Shown here piece by piece: positions 15,832-23,818 of a stretch of 34,737 nucleotides of DNA (the stretch's first letter is position 1; every line of letters begins with the position of its first letter). Both the position numbers and the translations under genes were made by a program. Origin of the DNA: Minisyncoccota bacterium (GTDB lineage Bacteria; Patescibacteriota; Minisyncoccia; Phycocordibacterales; JAGLOS01); the NCBI GenBank assembly GCA_023137615.1, contig JAGLOS010000005.1:1-34737 (forward strand), written 5' to 3'. The notes beneath the pieces were generated by a model, which saw nothing but the letters and a program-made list of their open reading frames with translations, made no database searches and was not told where the DNA came from.

Positions 15832-16356
15832 TTGAAACAAGAGAGACTGCGTATAAATAATCAAATAAAGTCAGCGGAATTGCGTGTTCTTGACGATGAA
15901 GGCGGTAATCTGGGTGTTATTACCTCCAGAGAAGCTCTTAAAATAGCGCAAGATCGCGGACTTGACCTTATTGAGATTTCCCCTGCCGCGCGACCACCGG
16001 TTGCAAAAATAACGGATTATGGTAAATTTCAGTACGAGCAAAAGAAAAAAGCCAAGGCGGCTAAGGCAAATACGAAGATAACCGAAACTAAGGTTGTCCA
16101 AGTCAAGATCGGCACAGGAGAACACGATCTCAACCTCAAGGCAAATAACGTTTCAAAATGGCTCAAAGAAGGTCATCGGGTAAAAATAGACTTATATTTG
16201 GTTGGTCGAGCAAAATATTCTGACGAATCTTTCAAGAAAGAGCGTTTGGAGAGAATATTAAAGCTCATCTCTGAAGAATATAAGGTGGCAGACGAGCCAA
16301 AGAGGAGCCCAAAAGGATTCACAGTGGTTATCGAAAAAGTACACGGTAAAAAATAA
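15832..16356 (+). CDS. infC: Translation initiation factor IF-3
   Basis: IF-3 binds the 30S subunit, blocks premature 50S joining and proofreads start codons. The 174-residue protein has the N-terminal domain with RINNQIKSAELRVLDDEG and LDLIEISPAARPPVAKITDYG (about 40-60), a lysine-rich linker (about 66-85) and the C-terminal ribosome-binding domain with HDLNLKANNVSKWLKEGHRV. There is no ATG. The frame starts at TTG (15832), with an in-frame ATT directly before it at 15829; AUU is the well-known infC start used for self-repression in E. coli. It is first in the operon with rpmI (5 bp spacing) and rplT. Confidence 0.95.
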   Translation: MKQERLRINNQIKSAELRVLDDEGGNLGVITSREALKIAQDRGLDLIEISPAARPPVAKITDYGKFQYEQKKKAKAAKANTKITETKVVQVKIGTGEHDLNLKANNVSKWLKEGHRVKIDLYLVGRAKYSDESFKKERLERILKLISEEYKVADEPKRSPKGFTVVIEKVHGKK

Positions 16357-16361
16357 TTTGT

Positions 16362-16547
16362 ATGAAAACAAACAAATCACTTACAAAAAGAATAAAAATC
16401 ACCAAGAACGGAAAAATGCTTACCCGGACTCCGGGAGGCAATCATTTTAATGCAAAAGAAAGCCGTCTAAAACAATTAAAACGAAAACGAGGTCAGAAAA
16501 TTACCATGAGCAATAAAGTTCGTGGACGTTTTATGCCGGGAGTATAA
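16362..16547 (+). CDS. rpmI: 50S ribosomal protein L35
   Basis: L35 is a small basic protein of the large ribosomal subunit. The 61 residues begin MKTNKSLTKRIKITKNGKML and continue with NHFNAKESRLKQLKRKRG, matching the family pattern with modest divergence. Its place between infC and rplT is the classic bacterial order and makes the call secure. No Shine-Dalgarno site is visible, so translation may be coupled to infC across the 5-bp gap. Confidence 0.92.
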   Translation: MKTNKSLTKRIKITKNGKMLTRTPGGNHFNAKESRLKQLKRKRGQKITMSNKVRGRFMPGV

Positions 16548-16581
16548 AAACTTACAAACTTATCAATTTATAAACTGACGT

Positions 16582-16926
16582 ATGACACGAGTAAAGAGAG
16601 GAACAATTTCATTAAAACGACGCAGAGAAGTGCTTAAAAAGGTAAAAGGATACCGACACGGCAGAAGCACAAAAGAACGTCAGGCAATAGAGGCAATTTA
16701 TCATGCCGGCAATCATGCTTTCGCACACCGAAAGAAAAAAAAGAATGATTTTCGACGTTTGTGGCAAGTTCAAATCAGCGCCGCAGTAAAAGAGTTGGGT
16801 TTCTCCTACAGTAGATTCATTGATGCTTTGAACAAAAAAGATATTGGCATCAACCGAAAAATGCTTGCCAACTTGGCGGAAAACAACAAAAAGACCTTCG
16901 AAAATATCGTTGCAAAAGTAAAATAG
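16582..16926 (+). CDS. rplT: 50S ribosomal protein L20
   Basis: L20 binds 23S rRNA early in large-subunit assembly and often represses its own operon. The 114-residue protein shows the family's basic N-terminal helix (KRGTISLKRRREVLKKVKGYRHGR) and the globular part WQVQISAAVKELGFSYSRFIDALNKKDIGINRKMLANLA. The spacer before it (16548-16581) holds a run of CTTAnAAACT-like words and no ribosome binding site. It is last in the operon and is followed by a bidirectional terminator. Confidence 0.96.
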   Translation: MTRVKRGTISLKRRREVLKKVKGYRHGRSTKERQAIEAIYHAGNHAFAHRKKKKNDFRRLWQVQISAAVKELGFSYSRFIDALNKKDIGINRKMLANLAENNKKTFENIVAKVK

Positions 16927-16959
16927 AAAAATCTCTTTTACAGTAAAAAACAGTTTAAC

Positions 16960-16988
16960 AAAACCCGCTTTACAGCGGGTTTTGTTTT
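16960..16988. terminator. Bidirectional terminator of the rplT and UDG transcripts
   Basis: AAAACCCGC-TTTACA-GCGGGTTTTG serves both convergent transcripts. It overlaps the last codon and stop of the glycosylase gene. Confidence 0.85.
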
Positions 16989-17572
16989 AGTTCTAATTTT
17001 TTCAAAACTCTTGGGATCTTTTTGAAATCCTCCATAAGCACCTCCCGCATTCCTCCGTTGTATAAAGCTGCCGCAGGATGATAGAGAGGGAAAATATCAA
17101 AATGTCGACCGCTCTTTGGACTTGTCAGTTTGAAGAGTTTGCCATGATCTTGCGAGATACGCCTATCTTGCGGAAGAAAACGATACATCGCATGCCGTCC
17201 AAGCGTAATAATGATCTTTGGGTCTATGAGTTCTAATTGCTTCCAAAGATAATTTGTGGTGCATGTCTGTACCTCATCGGGCAATGGGTCGCGATTGTTC
17301 GGCGGACGACATTTTACCACATTGGTAATAAACACATCTTCTCGTTTCATTTTGATCTCAGCAAGCATCTCTGCCAAAAATTTCCCAGCAGCACCGACAA
17401 ATGGCTCACCCACCTTATCCTCTTTAGCACCAGGACCTTCTCCTATAAACACGATGTCTGCATCAAAATTCCCCGCGCCAGGGACCGCATATGTTCTCCC
17501 TTTTGCAAGCGGGCAGAGTTTGCATGCTTTGATCGCCTCTTCTATCTTTGTCAATTCTTCTTTTTTAGCCAT
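16970..17572 (-). CDS. Family 4 uracil-DNA glycosylase (iron-sulfur)
   Basis: The enzyme removes uracil from DNA to start base excision repair. The 200-residue protein has the four cysteines that hold a 4Fe-4S cluster in this family (Cys17, Cys20, Cys88, Cys104), the catalytic motif GEGPGAKED (44-52), NVVKCRPPNNRDP (about 84-96) and the DNA-contact loop HPAAALYN starting at His165. It is the last gene of a three-gene minus-strand operon, starting 2 nt after the beta-CASP gene stop. Its own stop lies inside the shared terminator. Confidence 0.93.
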   Translation of the reverse strand: MAKKEELTKIEEAIKACKLCPLAKGRTYAVPGAGNFDADIVFIGEGPGAKEDKVGEPFVGAAGKFLAEMLAEIKMKREDVFITNVVKCRPPNNRDPLPDEVQTCTTNYLWKQLELIDPKIIITLGRHAMYRFLPQDRRISQDHGKLFKLTSPKSGRHFDIFPLYHPAAALYNGGMREVLMEDFKKIPRVLKKLELKQNPL

Positions 17573-17574
17573 AA

Positions 17575-18963
17575 TTAGAATAATAGATCCAGACTATCCC
17601 CATCACGCACAGAGGATGCATTAATATCCAGATAGTCACGCAATTTTTGCGAAAGAAATAATGAGGAACGCGGTTCACCAAGTACTACAAATACTTTTCG
17701 CAATTCATCGCTTTCTGCCAACTGCGCTACAAAATCGAGAAGATCATCAGATTGTTTGTGCGCCGAATATCCGTGCACCGTAGCAACCTTTGCGCGTACA
17801 GTTACATTATGATCATTTATCTCCACTTTCTTTTCTCCATCTTGAAGTTTTCTCCCAAGTGTTTCCGCTGCCTGATATCCAACCAAAAGAAGCATATTCT
17901 TCGGATCAGACAGATACCGTTTTGCATGATGTGAAATTCGTCCACCATTCATCATCCCGGACCCTGCCATAATTATCTTTGGCCCATCCACACCGGCAAT
18001 GGCTTTTGACATTTCAACACTTTCAGTAAACCTCAACATGGGAAAATGGAAGATATCATCTCCACCGGCAATAATGTCAAGAGTTTTATTATTGAAATAG
18101 TCTTGATAGCGTTTGTAGATATCTGTCACTTTGATCGCAAGCGGCGAATCAAGAAAAACAGGGACCAGTGGTATCTCTTTATTTTCCACCAAATGATTAA
18201 GTTCAAAAAGCATCTCTTGGGTACGCTCAATAGAAAACACCGGGATCATAAGTGTTCCGCTCTTTTTAACGGTCTCAAGTATTGCCTGGCGTACGATCTG
18301 GCGACGAACTTCTTTATCTTCATGATTCCTGTCACCATAGACACTTTCCATCACCAAACACGATATATCTTGCGGAATTTCAGTTTCGTGCAAAAGAGGC
18401 GCCGGAGTATTACCCAGATCACCCGTGAAAAGGATCTTTTTTTTATTGTATGTTATCTCAACCATTGCGGACCCCAGAATATGTCCGGCATCATAAAATG
18501 TAACCACCGTATCATCATCAAGAGCAATACCTTCATGATATTCTTTCGTGCGCCATAATTTCATGATCTTGCGCACGTCTTCCTCTTCATATGGAGGAAG
18601 CATCCCATGCTCTCTTGCTTGCCTTGAAAGCACTCGAATACTGTCTTCCAACATAAGCTCCGTAATATCCTTTGTCGGTGGAGTTGAATAAATTATCCCT
18701 CTGAAACCCTCTTGAACCAGCTTGGGAATTCGACCGATATGATCAAGGTGTGCATGGGTCACAAATAATACATCGATCTCTTTAGGGTCAAATAAAAAAG
18801 GATCGTCATTTTTATCTTCATTGATCCTCTCACCCTGGAAAAGACCGCAGTCCACGAGAATATTCTTTTGCTCTGTTTCAAATAAAAAATTTGATCCTGT
18901 CGGACCCATCGCGCCACCACAAAAGGTAAGCATTGCCTGTTTTTGATCTTGCTCTATCATCAT
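17575..18963 (-). CDS. Beta-CASP metallo-beta-lactamase-fold ribonuclease
   Basis: Proteins of this type (CPSF73/Ysh1-like) are zinc-dependent RNA endo- or exonucleases. The 462-residue protein has the metallo-beta-lactamase signature THAHLDHIG (HxHxDH, 70-75), an aspartate-bearing FTGDLG segment, then the beta-CASP insert (about 200-340) and MAGSGMMNGGRISHHAKRYL, ending with VATVHGYSAHKQSDDLLDF, which supplies the last histidine ligand. The start overlaps the stop of the VanZ-like gene by ATGA, so translation is probably coupled. It is distinct from RNase J by its length and C-terminal layout. The RNA substrate is not known. Confidence 0.9.
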   Translation of the reverse strand: MMIEQDQKQAMLTFCGGAMGPTGSNFLFETEQKNILVDCGLFQGERINEDKNDDPFLFDPKEIDVLFVTHAHLDHIGRIPKLVQEGFRGIIYSTPPTKDITELMLEDSIRVLSRQAREHGMLPPYEEEDVRKIMKLWRTKEYHEGIALDDDTVVTFYDAGHILGSAMVEITYNKKKILFTGDLGNTPAPLLHETEIPQDISCLVMESVYGDRNHEDKEVRRQIVRQAILETVKKSGTLMIPVFSIERTQEMLFELNHLVENKEIPLVPVFLDSPLAIKVTDIYKRYQDYFNNKTLDIIAGGDDIFHFPMLRFTESVEMSKAIAGVDGPKIIMAGSGMMNGGRISHHAKRYLSDPKNMLLLVGYQAAETLGRKLQDGEKKVEINDHNVTVRAKVATVHGYSAHKQSDDLLDFVAQLAESDELRKVFVVLGEPRSSLFLSQKLRDYLDINASSVRDGDSLDLLF

Positions 18964-19379
18964 TCTTTTTTATGACTGTTTCCTGTAATAAACATAAACG
19001 TAGCGAGTGTACCTCCTACCGCATCAAAAAAGAGGTCGCTTAATGTATCCAGTGCATCATATCGATCAGTTTTGTCAGCTATTATATCCATACCAAACTC
19101 ATATATCTCCCATACACTTCCCAATACAAGAGCGCTTGTAAGTGCAAGCAGCCATACATATCCCTTTTTTCTGTGTTCATCGGATATTTTTTTGTAAAAA
19201 CCGGATAAATAGTACAACCACAGGGCACTGAGTCCGAGCCAAAATCCTCCCAGAAAATGCATCGGAATATCAAGCCAAGGAAGCTCCCAATACAAAAAAT
19301 TCTTCAGTGCAAATGCATTGATCCAGAATACCGTAACAAAAATAACGCATAAAAAAAGAAATATCCATTTTCTTTTCAT
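18960..19379 (-). CDS. VanZ-like/YjdF-type integral membrane protein
   Basis: The 139-residue protein has about four hydrophobic helices. It carries polar residues typical of the VanZ-like and DUF2238 families: WLDIPMHFLGGFWLG (about 35-49), SVWEIYEFGMD (about 93-103) and DTLSDLFFDAVGG (about 111-123). The family role is unclear; some members affect glycopeptide sensitivity. It is first in an operon with the beta-CASP nuclease and the uracil glycosylase, coupled to the next gene by a 4-nt overlap. Nothing in its sequence explains a link to nucleic-acid metabolism. Confidence 0.75.
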   Translation of the reverse strand: MKRKWIFLFLCVIFVTVFWINAFALKNFLYWELPWLDIPMHFLGGFWLGLSALWLYYLSGFYKKISDEHRKKGYVWLLALTSALVLGSVWEIYEFGMDIIADKTDRYDALDTLSDLFFDAVGGTLATFMFITGNSHKKE

Positions 19380-19385
19380 ATGCGT

Positions 19386-19391
19386 ATTATA
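19386..19391 (-). promoter_or_regulatory. -10 box of the VanZ-like operon
   Basis: A perfect TATAAT on the minus strand lies 6 nt before the ATG at 19379, a leaderless arrangement. It sits downstream of the terminator of the RNA gene at 19430-19587. Confidence 0.6.
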
Positions 19392-19429
19392 ACATGGAAC
19401 GTAAGACTAGTTGTTAGTTTGCTTCCACA

Positions 19430-19587
19430 CAAAAACCCGCTTGCGCGAGTTTCTATGTAAGGGTTATTGAGGATTGCTCTCTTGTGTTTTAAAACAAGGG
19501 GGTTATCTCAGTACCGCACCACGATGCGATAAACATCTAGATTTCCCAAAAACAATCTATAGACAAAGACAATTCTCAAATAACCCT
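19430..19587 (-). ncRNA. Structured small RNA, possibly 6S RNA
   Basis: This gene-free interval carries all the marks of an independent RNA gene. A promoter predicts a start at 19587. The predicted 5' end AGGGTTATTTGAGAATTG pairs with CAATCCTCAATAACCCT (19476-19460), a 16-bp closing stem with one bulge and one mismatch. The interior can form a TAGATT/AATCTA hairpin, a GTTTATC/GATAAC stem capped by CGCAT-CGTG-GTGCG, and a CTTGT/ACAAG hairpin. A terminator hairpin follows. A long closing stem with a large central opening and small internal hairpins is the layout of 6S RNA, the RNA polymerase decoy. No conserved primary sequence confirms this, so a new RNA class remains possible. Confidence 0.6.
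19431..19452 (-). terminator. Terminator of the small RNA
   Basis: On the minus strand AAACTCGC-GCAA-GCGGGTTTTTG forms a stem closed by a GCAA tetraloop with a T-tract, 7 nt after the closing stem of the RNA. Confidence 0.7.
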
Positions 19588-19593
19588 ATCTTT

Positions 19594-19622
19594 AGTATAG
19601 TCCCAATTTAAAATCTAATCAA
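19594..19622 (-). promoter_or_regulatory. Promoter of the small RNA
   Basis: On the minus strand TTGATT (19622-19617), a 17-nt spacer and TATACT (19599-19594). The seventh base after the -10 box is the first base of the RNA's closing stem. Confidence 0.65.
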
Positions 19623-19678
19623 TAGTCGATAATATACTTACATAAAGCCACTTTTTACATATACAAATTTTCAAAAAA

Positions 19679-19700
19679 GAAAACGCGCAAGCGCGTTTTC
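19679..19700 (-). terminator. Terminator of the nucleoside diphosphate kinase gene
   Basis: GAAAACGCGC-TT-GCGCGTTTTC with a further T-run on the minus strand. Its core is nearly the same as the terminator at 23882-23905. Confidence 0.8.
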
Positions 19701-19702
19701 TC

Positions 19703-19747
19703 CTAAAACCTAATTTCTAAGACCTAATACCTAATTCCTAATTCCTA
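19703..19747. repeat. Degenerate short-period tract, CCTAATtn
   Basis: Six or so imperfect copies of a CCTAAnn(n) word (CCTAAAA, CCTAATTT, CCTAATA, CCTAATTC and so on) run from the terminator up to the end of the kinase gene. Similar word-like tracts occur at gene ends elsewhere in the window. Confidence 0.5.
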
Positions 19748-20353
19748 TTCAAGTATGCCGTCAAGATTCACATCATAGAGGATCTGCTCTGCGATAAGAC
19801 GGTAATCAAGAATCTCGTCTTTATCAAACCAAATGTCTATCTCTTTTTTTGCTTCCTCAATTTCCCCCGAGGCATGAATAAGATTTCTGATAGATCTGCT
19901 GTCTGTATCAGCAAGTTGATACGAATCAAGAGTATAATCTCCTCGAATAGTACCTATATCACTTGAAAGTGGTTCTGTTCCTCCGGTAATTTTTCTGATC
20001 AGATCAATGGCATTACTACCACTCCAAACCATAGCAATAACCGGACCCGACGACATATATTTTGCGTTTGCTTCTAAAATAGCAACCCCGTTATCACGAT
20101 AAGTTTTAAATGGTGATTTTTTCCCTTTTTTCTTGTAAGCGGCAGATGCTTTTCTACCAACTTCCTCAAGCCATTCTTCTCCTCCTACCATATAATGTTC
20201 TGTCGCTTTTTCCGGAGTTGGAATAATCATTTTAAGAGCAATCATCTTGAGTCCAACACGTTCATAACGCTTGATAATTTCTCCAATAAGTGTCCTTTGA
20301 ATTCCATCCGGCTTGATAATAACCAGTGTTCTTTCTTTTTGTATTTGAGTCAT
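19745..20353 (-). CDS. ndk: Nucleoside diphosphate kinase, enlarged form
   Basis: NDK transfers phosphate from ATP to nucleoside diphosphates through a phospho-histidine. The protein begins with the typical ERTLVIIKPDGIQRTLIGEII, has the GPVIAMVWSG stretch (about 103-112), GTIRGDYTL and the active-site NLIHASG (His160). At 202 residues it is about 50 longer than a usual bacterial NDK. The surplus is an insertion of about 30 residues (about 57-88, basic, GRKASAAYKKKGKK) and a C-terminal extension of about 20. The post-histidine motif is HASG rather than HGSD or HASD. Its promoter is unclear; a TATTAT box lies about 35 nt upstream. No gene is seen in 20354-20482. Confidence 0.9.
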   Translation of the reverse strand: MTQIQKERTLVIIKPDGIQRTLIGEIIKRYERVGLKMIALKMIIPTPEKATEHYMVGGEEWLEEVGRKASAAYKKKGKKSPFKTYRDNGVAILEANAKYMSSGPVIAMVWSGSNAIDLIRKITGGTEPLSSDIGTIRGDYTLDSYQLADTDSRSIRNLIHASGEIEEAKKEIDIWFDKDEILDYRLIAEQILYDVNLDGILE

Positions 20354-20482
20354 GTCTATAAAATTTTAATTAGTAATCTTTGGTATAATAAACACGTTAA
20401 ACACCAAAGTGATCATAACCATATAATATGCGCACATCATATCACAAGAGGCTTTATATTAAAAGATGGTGCCAGACACAAA

Positions 20483-23400
20483 TTAGAGCTTTTCTCTGTA
20501 GAGGTCTTTTGACTTTTCTTCTTCTTGAGTTGTCGGATCCTTTATCTCTTGTGTAACAGGGTCTCGTTTTGATGCAACATCGGTCTGTAGATACAAAGAA
20601 GCTGCAAGCGGATCAACATTTTGTTTTTTATCTTTTACAATATCCTCACTCCCTGAATTCTTCTTAGGCGATTGAGACCCTTTATCACCCGTCATGTCTT
20701 GAGATGTATGCTCATCAAACCCATATTTTGGAATATCCACACCTGGACTTACGCTAGATACTTGTGGTGAGTCTCCCGCCTCTGCAAACGGGTCAGTATG
20801 AACCGGCATGCGGATCTTAGGCGATGCTATCAGCTGTGTTTGTTGAGAAGAAAGTATGGTCTGCTTCTGTTGTTGCACTGTAGAAATATCTTGCTTTGGA
20901 ATGATTGCATTTTTAGAGCCGGTCTGTGTTACTGCCGACGATACAGGTGTTGTCGGTTGTTGTGTTTGCTTCGGCTCTACCATTGCAGGACGTCTCGATA
21001 CGGTCGATACGGAAGTGCCTGTCTTTTGCACGCTATGTCGTGTATTTATTTTTGGCGATGCTGTAGTATATGCATATTTTTTTGCAACAATCTCGTCCAC
21101 CTCTTTTCTGTCACGTCCATATGTTTGTCGAGATAACTCTTTTATCTTTTGCCCAATCTCCGGAGAACCCACCATCGGCGCTTGCGTTTCAATATTGAAT
21201 GGTTTTGACGGAAAACCGTTTACAAGCATTTTCACATATGCATTTCTATTTGGGATCTTCATAATATCTGTCGCAGAAAATGTTGGCAAAAATTGGCTCT
21301 CGACAAATTCCGCATCTTCCGCACCAATACGAAATGCCGCCATTGATCCCACATTCCCAAACACCGAATCGCGTATCTCTTCATCGAGTTGTGCAATAAA
21401 TTGATGAGCGATCGTAAGACCGAGACGATATTTTCGTGCCTCTGAAAGAATGGCGGAGATCGAATCGGTTGTTACATTCTGAAATTCGTCGATATAAAGA
21501 TAGAATTCCGCAGGAGCGCTCTCTTTTGCATCAACCCGGGAAAGTGCCGACATGAATATCTTTCCAACCAGAATAAGACCAATAAGATGAGAATTTATCT
21601 CACCCAAACGACCTTTTGCAAGATTGACCAAGAGAACCTTCCGGTTGTCCATAATATCTCTAAAATTGAACGAGGAATGTTCCTGAGCAACGATCGGACG
21701 CATTATGTCATTCGAGAGAAACACATCAAATTTATTCGTAATATACGGCACCATATTTGCCAGAGATGCTTCTCCCCCAGCTTTTGCGGCAATCTCCCGC
21801 CAAAACTGTACTACGATCGGATTTGTACATCGAGATAACTTCAATTCTCGAAATTTTTGATCAGCAAGCACGCGCGAAACATCCAAAAGAGTATTACCGC
21901 TTTCCGGATCTTCTATCACAAGTGACGTGGCATTTCGGAAATATTGTTCAAACATGGGTCCGCCGGCCACTTTCATATCAAAGAGTTTATTAAAGATCGA
22001 AAGCATCTCATTGATGACAAATGACTTTTGTTCCGGATGCGTCACATCATATTCCAACATGTTAAGACCCATCGGACGCTCAACATCACCCGGATCAAAG
22101 TAAATAACATCTTTCATCCTATGCTCTGGGATCGTATTTAGAATATCCTCAATATCAGTACCGTGTGGATCAATATAACATACACCTTCACCATTATTTA
22201 TATCCTGCATGATCATGTTCTTCAAGAGCGTGGTTTTTCCGGTACCTGTCTGACCAATACAATAGAAATGACGCAATCTGTCTTCCGGTGCAATATAAAC
22301 ATTTTTCTCCGCACCGCGATACGTATTTGTTCCCAGAAAGACCCCTCGCGCCTCCATCTCGACAGGAGCGACAGCTGAAACTATTTTAGACTGTTTCAAT
22401 TGAGAAGACGAGGTATCCATCACCGGAAAATGAAACATTGTGGTCATCTCTTTAAGATTGAGCCGCATTGCATATTTCTCCATATACAACCGGAACGAAA
22501 AATCATGGAGGAGTTTTTCCAACCCGTCACCACTTACTCTTCGAAAGCTAATACTATTTGCCGGCTCATTTGCAAATTGATGAAAAGCGGATTCAAGATC
22601 AGTAAGTATCTCATCTGCACGCTCCGCAGTCGCCGCAGATCCGATGATCCGAATATTTGCATTTACAATAGGTGATGATATTTTTTCTGTGATCGCATCT
22701 ACTTCCTCTTGGTCTACAGTGGTAAGTTCTTTTTCTTTTCTCTCTTTTCTTTGCTCTTTGCTCTCTGCACCCAATACCAATTCTTTCGCGACACTAGCAA
22801 CCTCGCGCGCGACCCTTACCGCAGACCCCTCAAGCGCTCGATTAAGCGACGTCCCCTTTTTCACATCTTTAAGTACTTCCTGATATTTTCTATTTATTTC
22901 ATCTCGGACAGGAGCAATAATGAGCTGAATAGCAGCGCCCTCTCCTTCTTTTTTGAGTTTTGAAAATACCCCGAGAAGCACATTTACCGGATCCTGCTCA
23001 AATTCCTCAAACGTCTTAAGCGGCAAGGCCGCCGACTTGGTTAATTTAGCAACAGAACCAACGGAAAAACCTTCTTTGTTGAATGGATTATAGTCATTTT
23101 TGCGTTGCGTTATCTGTGCATCGGGAAAAGTCGATGCAAGCTGTTTTTCAAAAAGAGATATTTTTGTATTTGGCACGGCAACATAAAAGACCACATCTTC
23201 TTTTGTGTTTGAGAGTGCGATCTCAAGAGTAAAATACCCCTGCAAACGATGCCTCTCTCGGATCGAGAGCATGCCGCTATAGAACTGTTCCATTGTGGTA
23301 ACCAACTGCGAAAACCCTTGTTCCACATCAACAATATCAGGTAGTGTTACTTCAAAAAGAGTCATATGAAGCGCTTTAAAAAGTGGTGTTCCTTCCTTGA

Positions 23401-23812
23401 GCCCGCGGACATCCATGCCATCTGCCAAATACTGTACCAAAAGCCGATGAAAATCATCTTCGGTGTAAGGATCGTCCATCTTTTTGATCACATCAAGGGT
23501 GTTCTTAACCCCTTTCTCAACCAATATTTCAAGAAGTTCATTGGTCTTGCCTTCTTGTTGCCGCATCAATTTTTTTGAAGCGTTGTCTATTTCCTTTTTA
23601 TCCATTTGCAGTTGCGGATCAAGCACATGGTCAGTGGGTGTTTCCTTATATGCAGATAATTCCTGTGATGCGATCCGCTCTTTTTCCTGTTGAGAAGGTT
23701 TCGTCACACCAAGCCGCTCTTGCAGCTGCGCGATACGCTCTTGCAACATATCAAGTTCTTCGCTCGGTGTTTGCGCCCGCGCAGATGTTTCAATACTATT
23801 ATTGAATTGCAT
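20483..23812 (-). CDS. VirD4/TraG-like DNA-translocation ATPase
   Basis: The 1109-residue protein resembles the type IV secretion coupling ATPases that pump DNA or protein. Residues 1-500 form a long N-terminal region that starts with a coiled coil (about 18-50, LDMLQERIAQLQERLG) and has no obvious TM helix. The ATPase core has Walker A GQTGTGKT (520-527), then CYIDPHG, and Walker B YLYIDEF (771-777) followed by EARKYRLGLTIAHQ (about 791-804). From about residue 890 the protein is a low-complexity tail rich in Ser, Thr, Gln and Pro. No relaxase, VirB channel or pilus gene lies nearby, so the partners are unknown. Confidence 0.82.
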   Translation of the reverse strand: MQFNNSIETSARAQTPSEELDMLQERIAQLQERLGVTKPSQQEKERIASQELSAYKETPTDHVLDPQLQMDKKEIDNASKKLMRQQEGKTNELLEILVEKGVKNTLDVIKKMDDPYTEDDFHRLLVQYLADGMDVRGLKEGTPLFKALHMTLFEVTLPDIVDVEQGFSQLVTTMEQFYSGMLSIRERHRLQGYFTLEIALSNTKEDVVFYVAVPNTKISLFEKQLASTFPDAQITQRKNDYNPFNKEGFSVGSVAKLTKSAALPLKTFEEFEQDPVNVLLGVFSKLKKEGEGAAIQLIIAPVRDEINRKYQEVLKDVKKGTSLNRALEGSAVRVAREVASVAKELVLGAESKEQRKERKEKELTTVDQEEVDAITEKISSPIVNANIRIIGSAATAERADEILTDLESAFHQFANEPANSISFRRVSGDGLEKLLHDFSFRLYMEKYAMRLNLKEMTTMFHFPVMDTSSSQLKQSKIVSAVAPVEMEARGVFLGTNTYRGAEKNVYIAPEDRLRHFYCIGQTGTGKTTLLKNMIMQDINNGEGVCYIDPHGTDIEDILNTIPEHRMKDVIYFDPGDVERPMGLNMLEYDVTHPEQKSFVINEMLSIFNKLFDMKVAGGPMFEQYFRNATSLVIEDPESGNTLLDVSRVLADQKFRELKLSRCTNPIVVQFWREIAAKAGGEASLANMVPYITNKFDVFLSNDIMRPIVAQEHSSFNFRDIMDNRKVLLVNLAKGRLGEINSHLIGLILVGKIFMSALSRVDAKESAPAEFYLYIDEFQNVTTDSISAILSEARKYRLGLTIAHQFIAQLDEEIRDSVFGNVGSMAAFRIGAEDAEFVESQFLPTFSATDIMKIPNRNAYVKMLVNGFPSKPFNIETQAPMVGSPEIGQKIKELSRQTYGRDRKEVDEIVAKKYAYTTASPKINTRHSVQKTGTSVSTVSRRPAMVEPKQTQQPTTPVSSAVTQTGSKNAIIPKQDISTVQQQKQTILSSQQTQLIASPKIRMPVHTDPFAEAGDSPQVSSVSPGVDIPKYGFDEHTSQDMTGDKGSQSPKKNSGSEDIVKDKKQNVDPLAASLYLQTDVASKRDPVTQEIKDPTTQEEEKSKDLYREKL

Positions 23813-23818
23813 ATTTTT

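Noticed and set aside
19430-19587. SRP RNA or RNase P RNA as the identity of the structured RNA
   Set aside because: The GGAA-type apical loop pattern of SRP RNA is not seen, and the molecule is far too short for RNase P RNA.
20798-21404. Cys- and Leu-rich open frames on the plus strand inside the translocation ATPase gene
   Set aside because: They are antisense to a low-complexity and core coding region with a clear ATPase frame on the minus strand.
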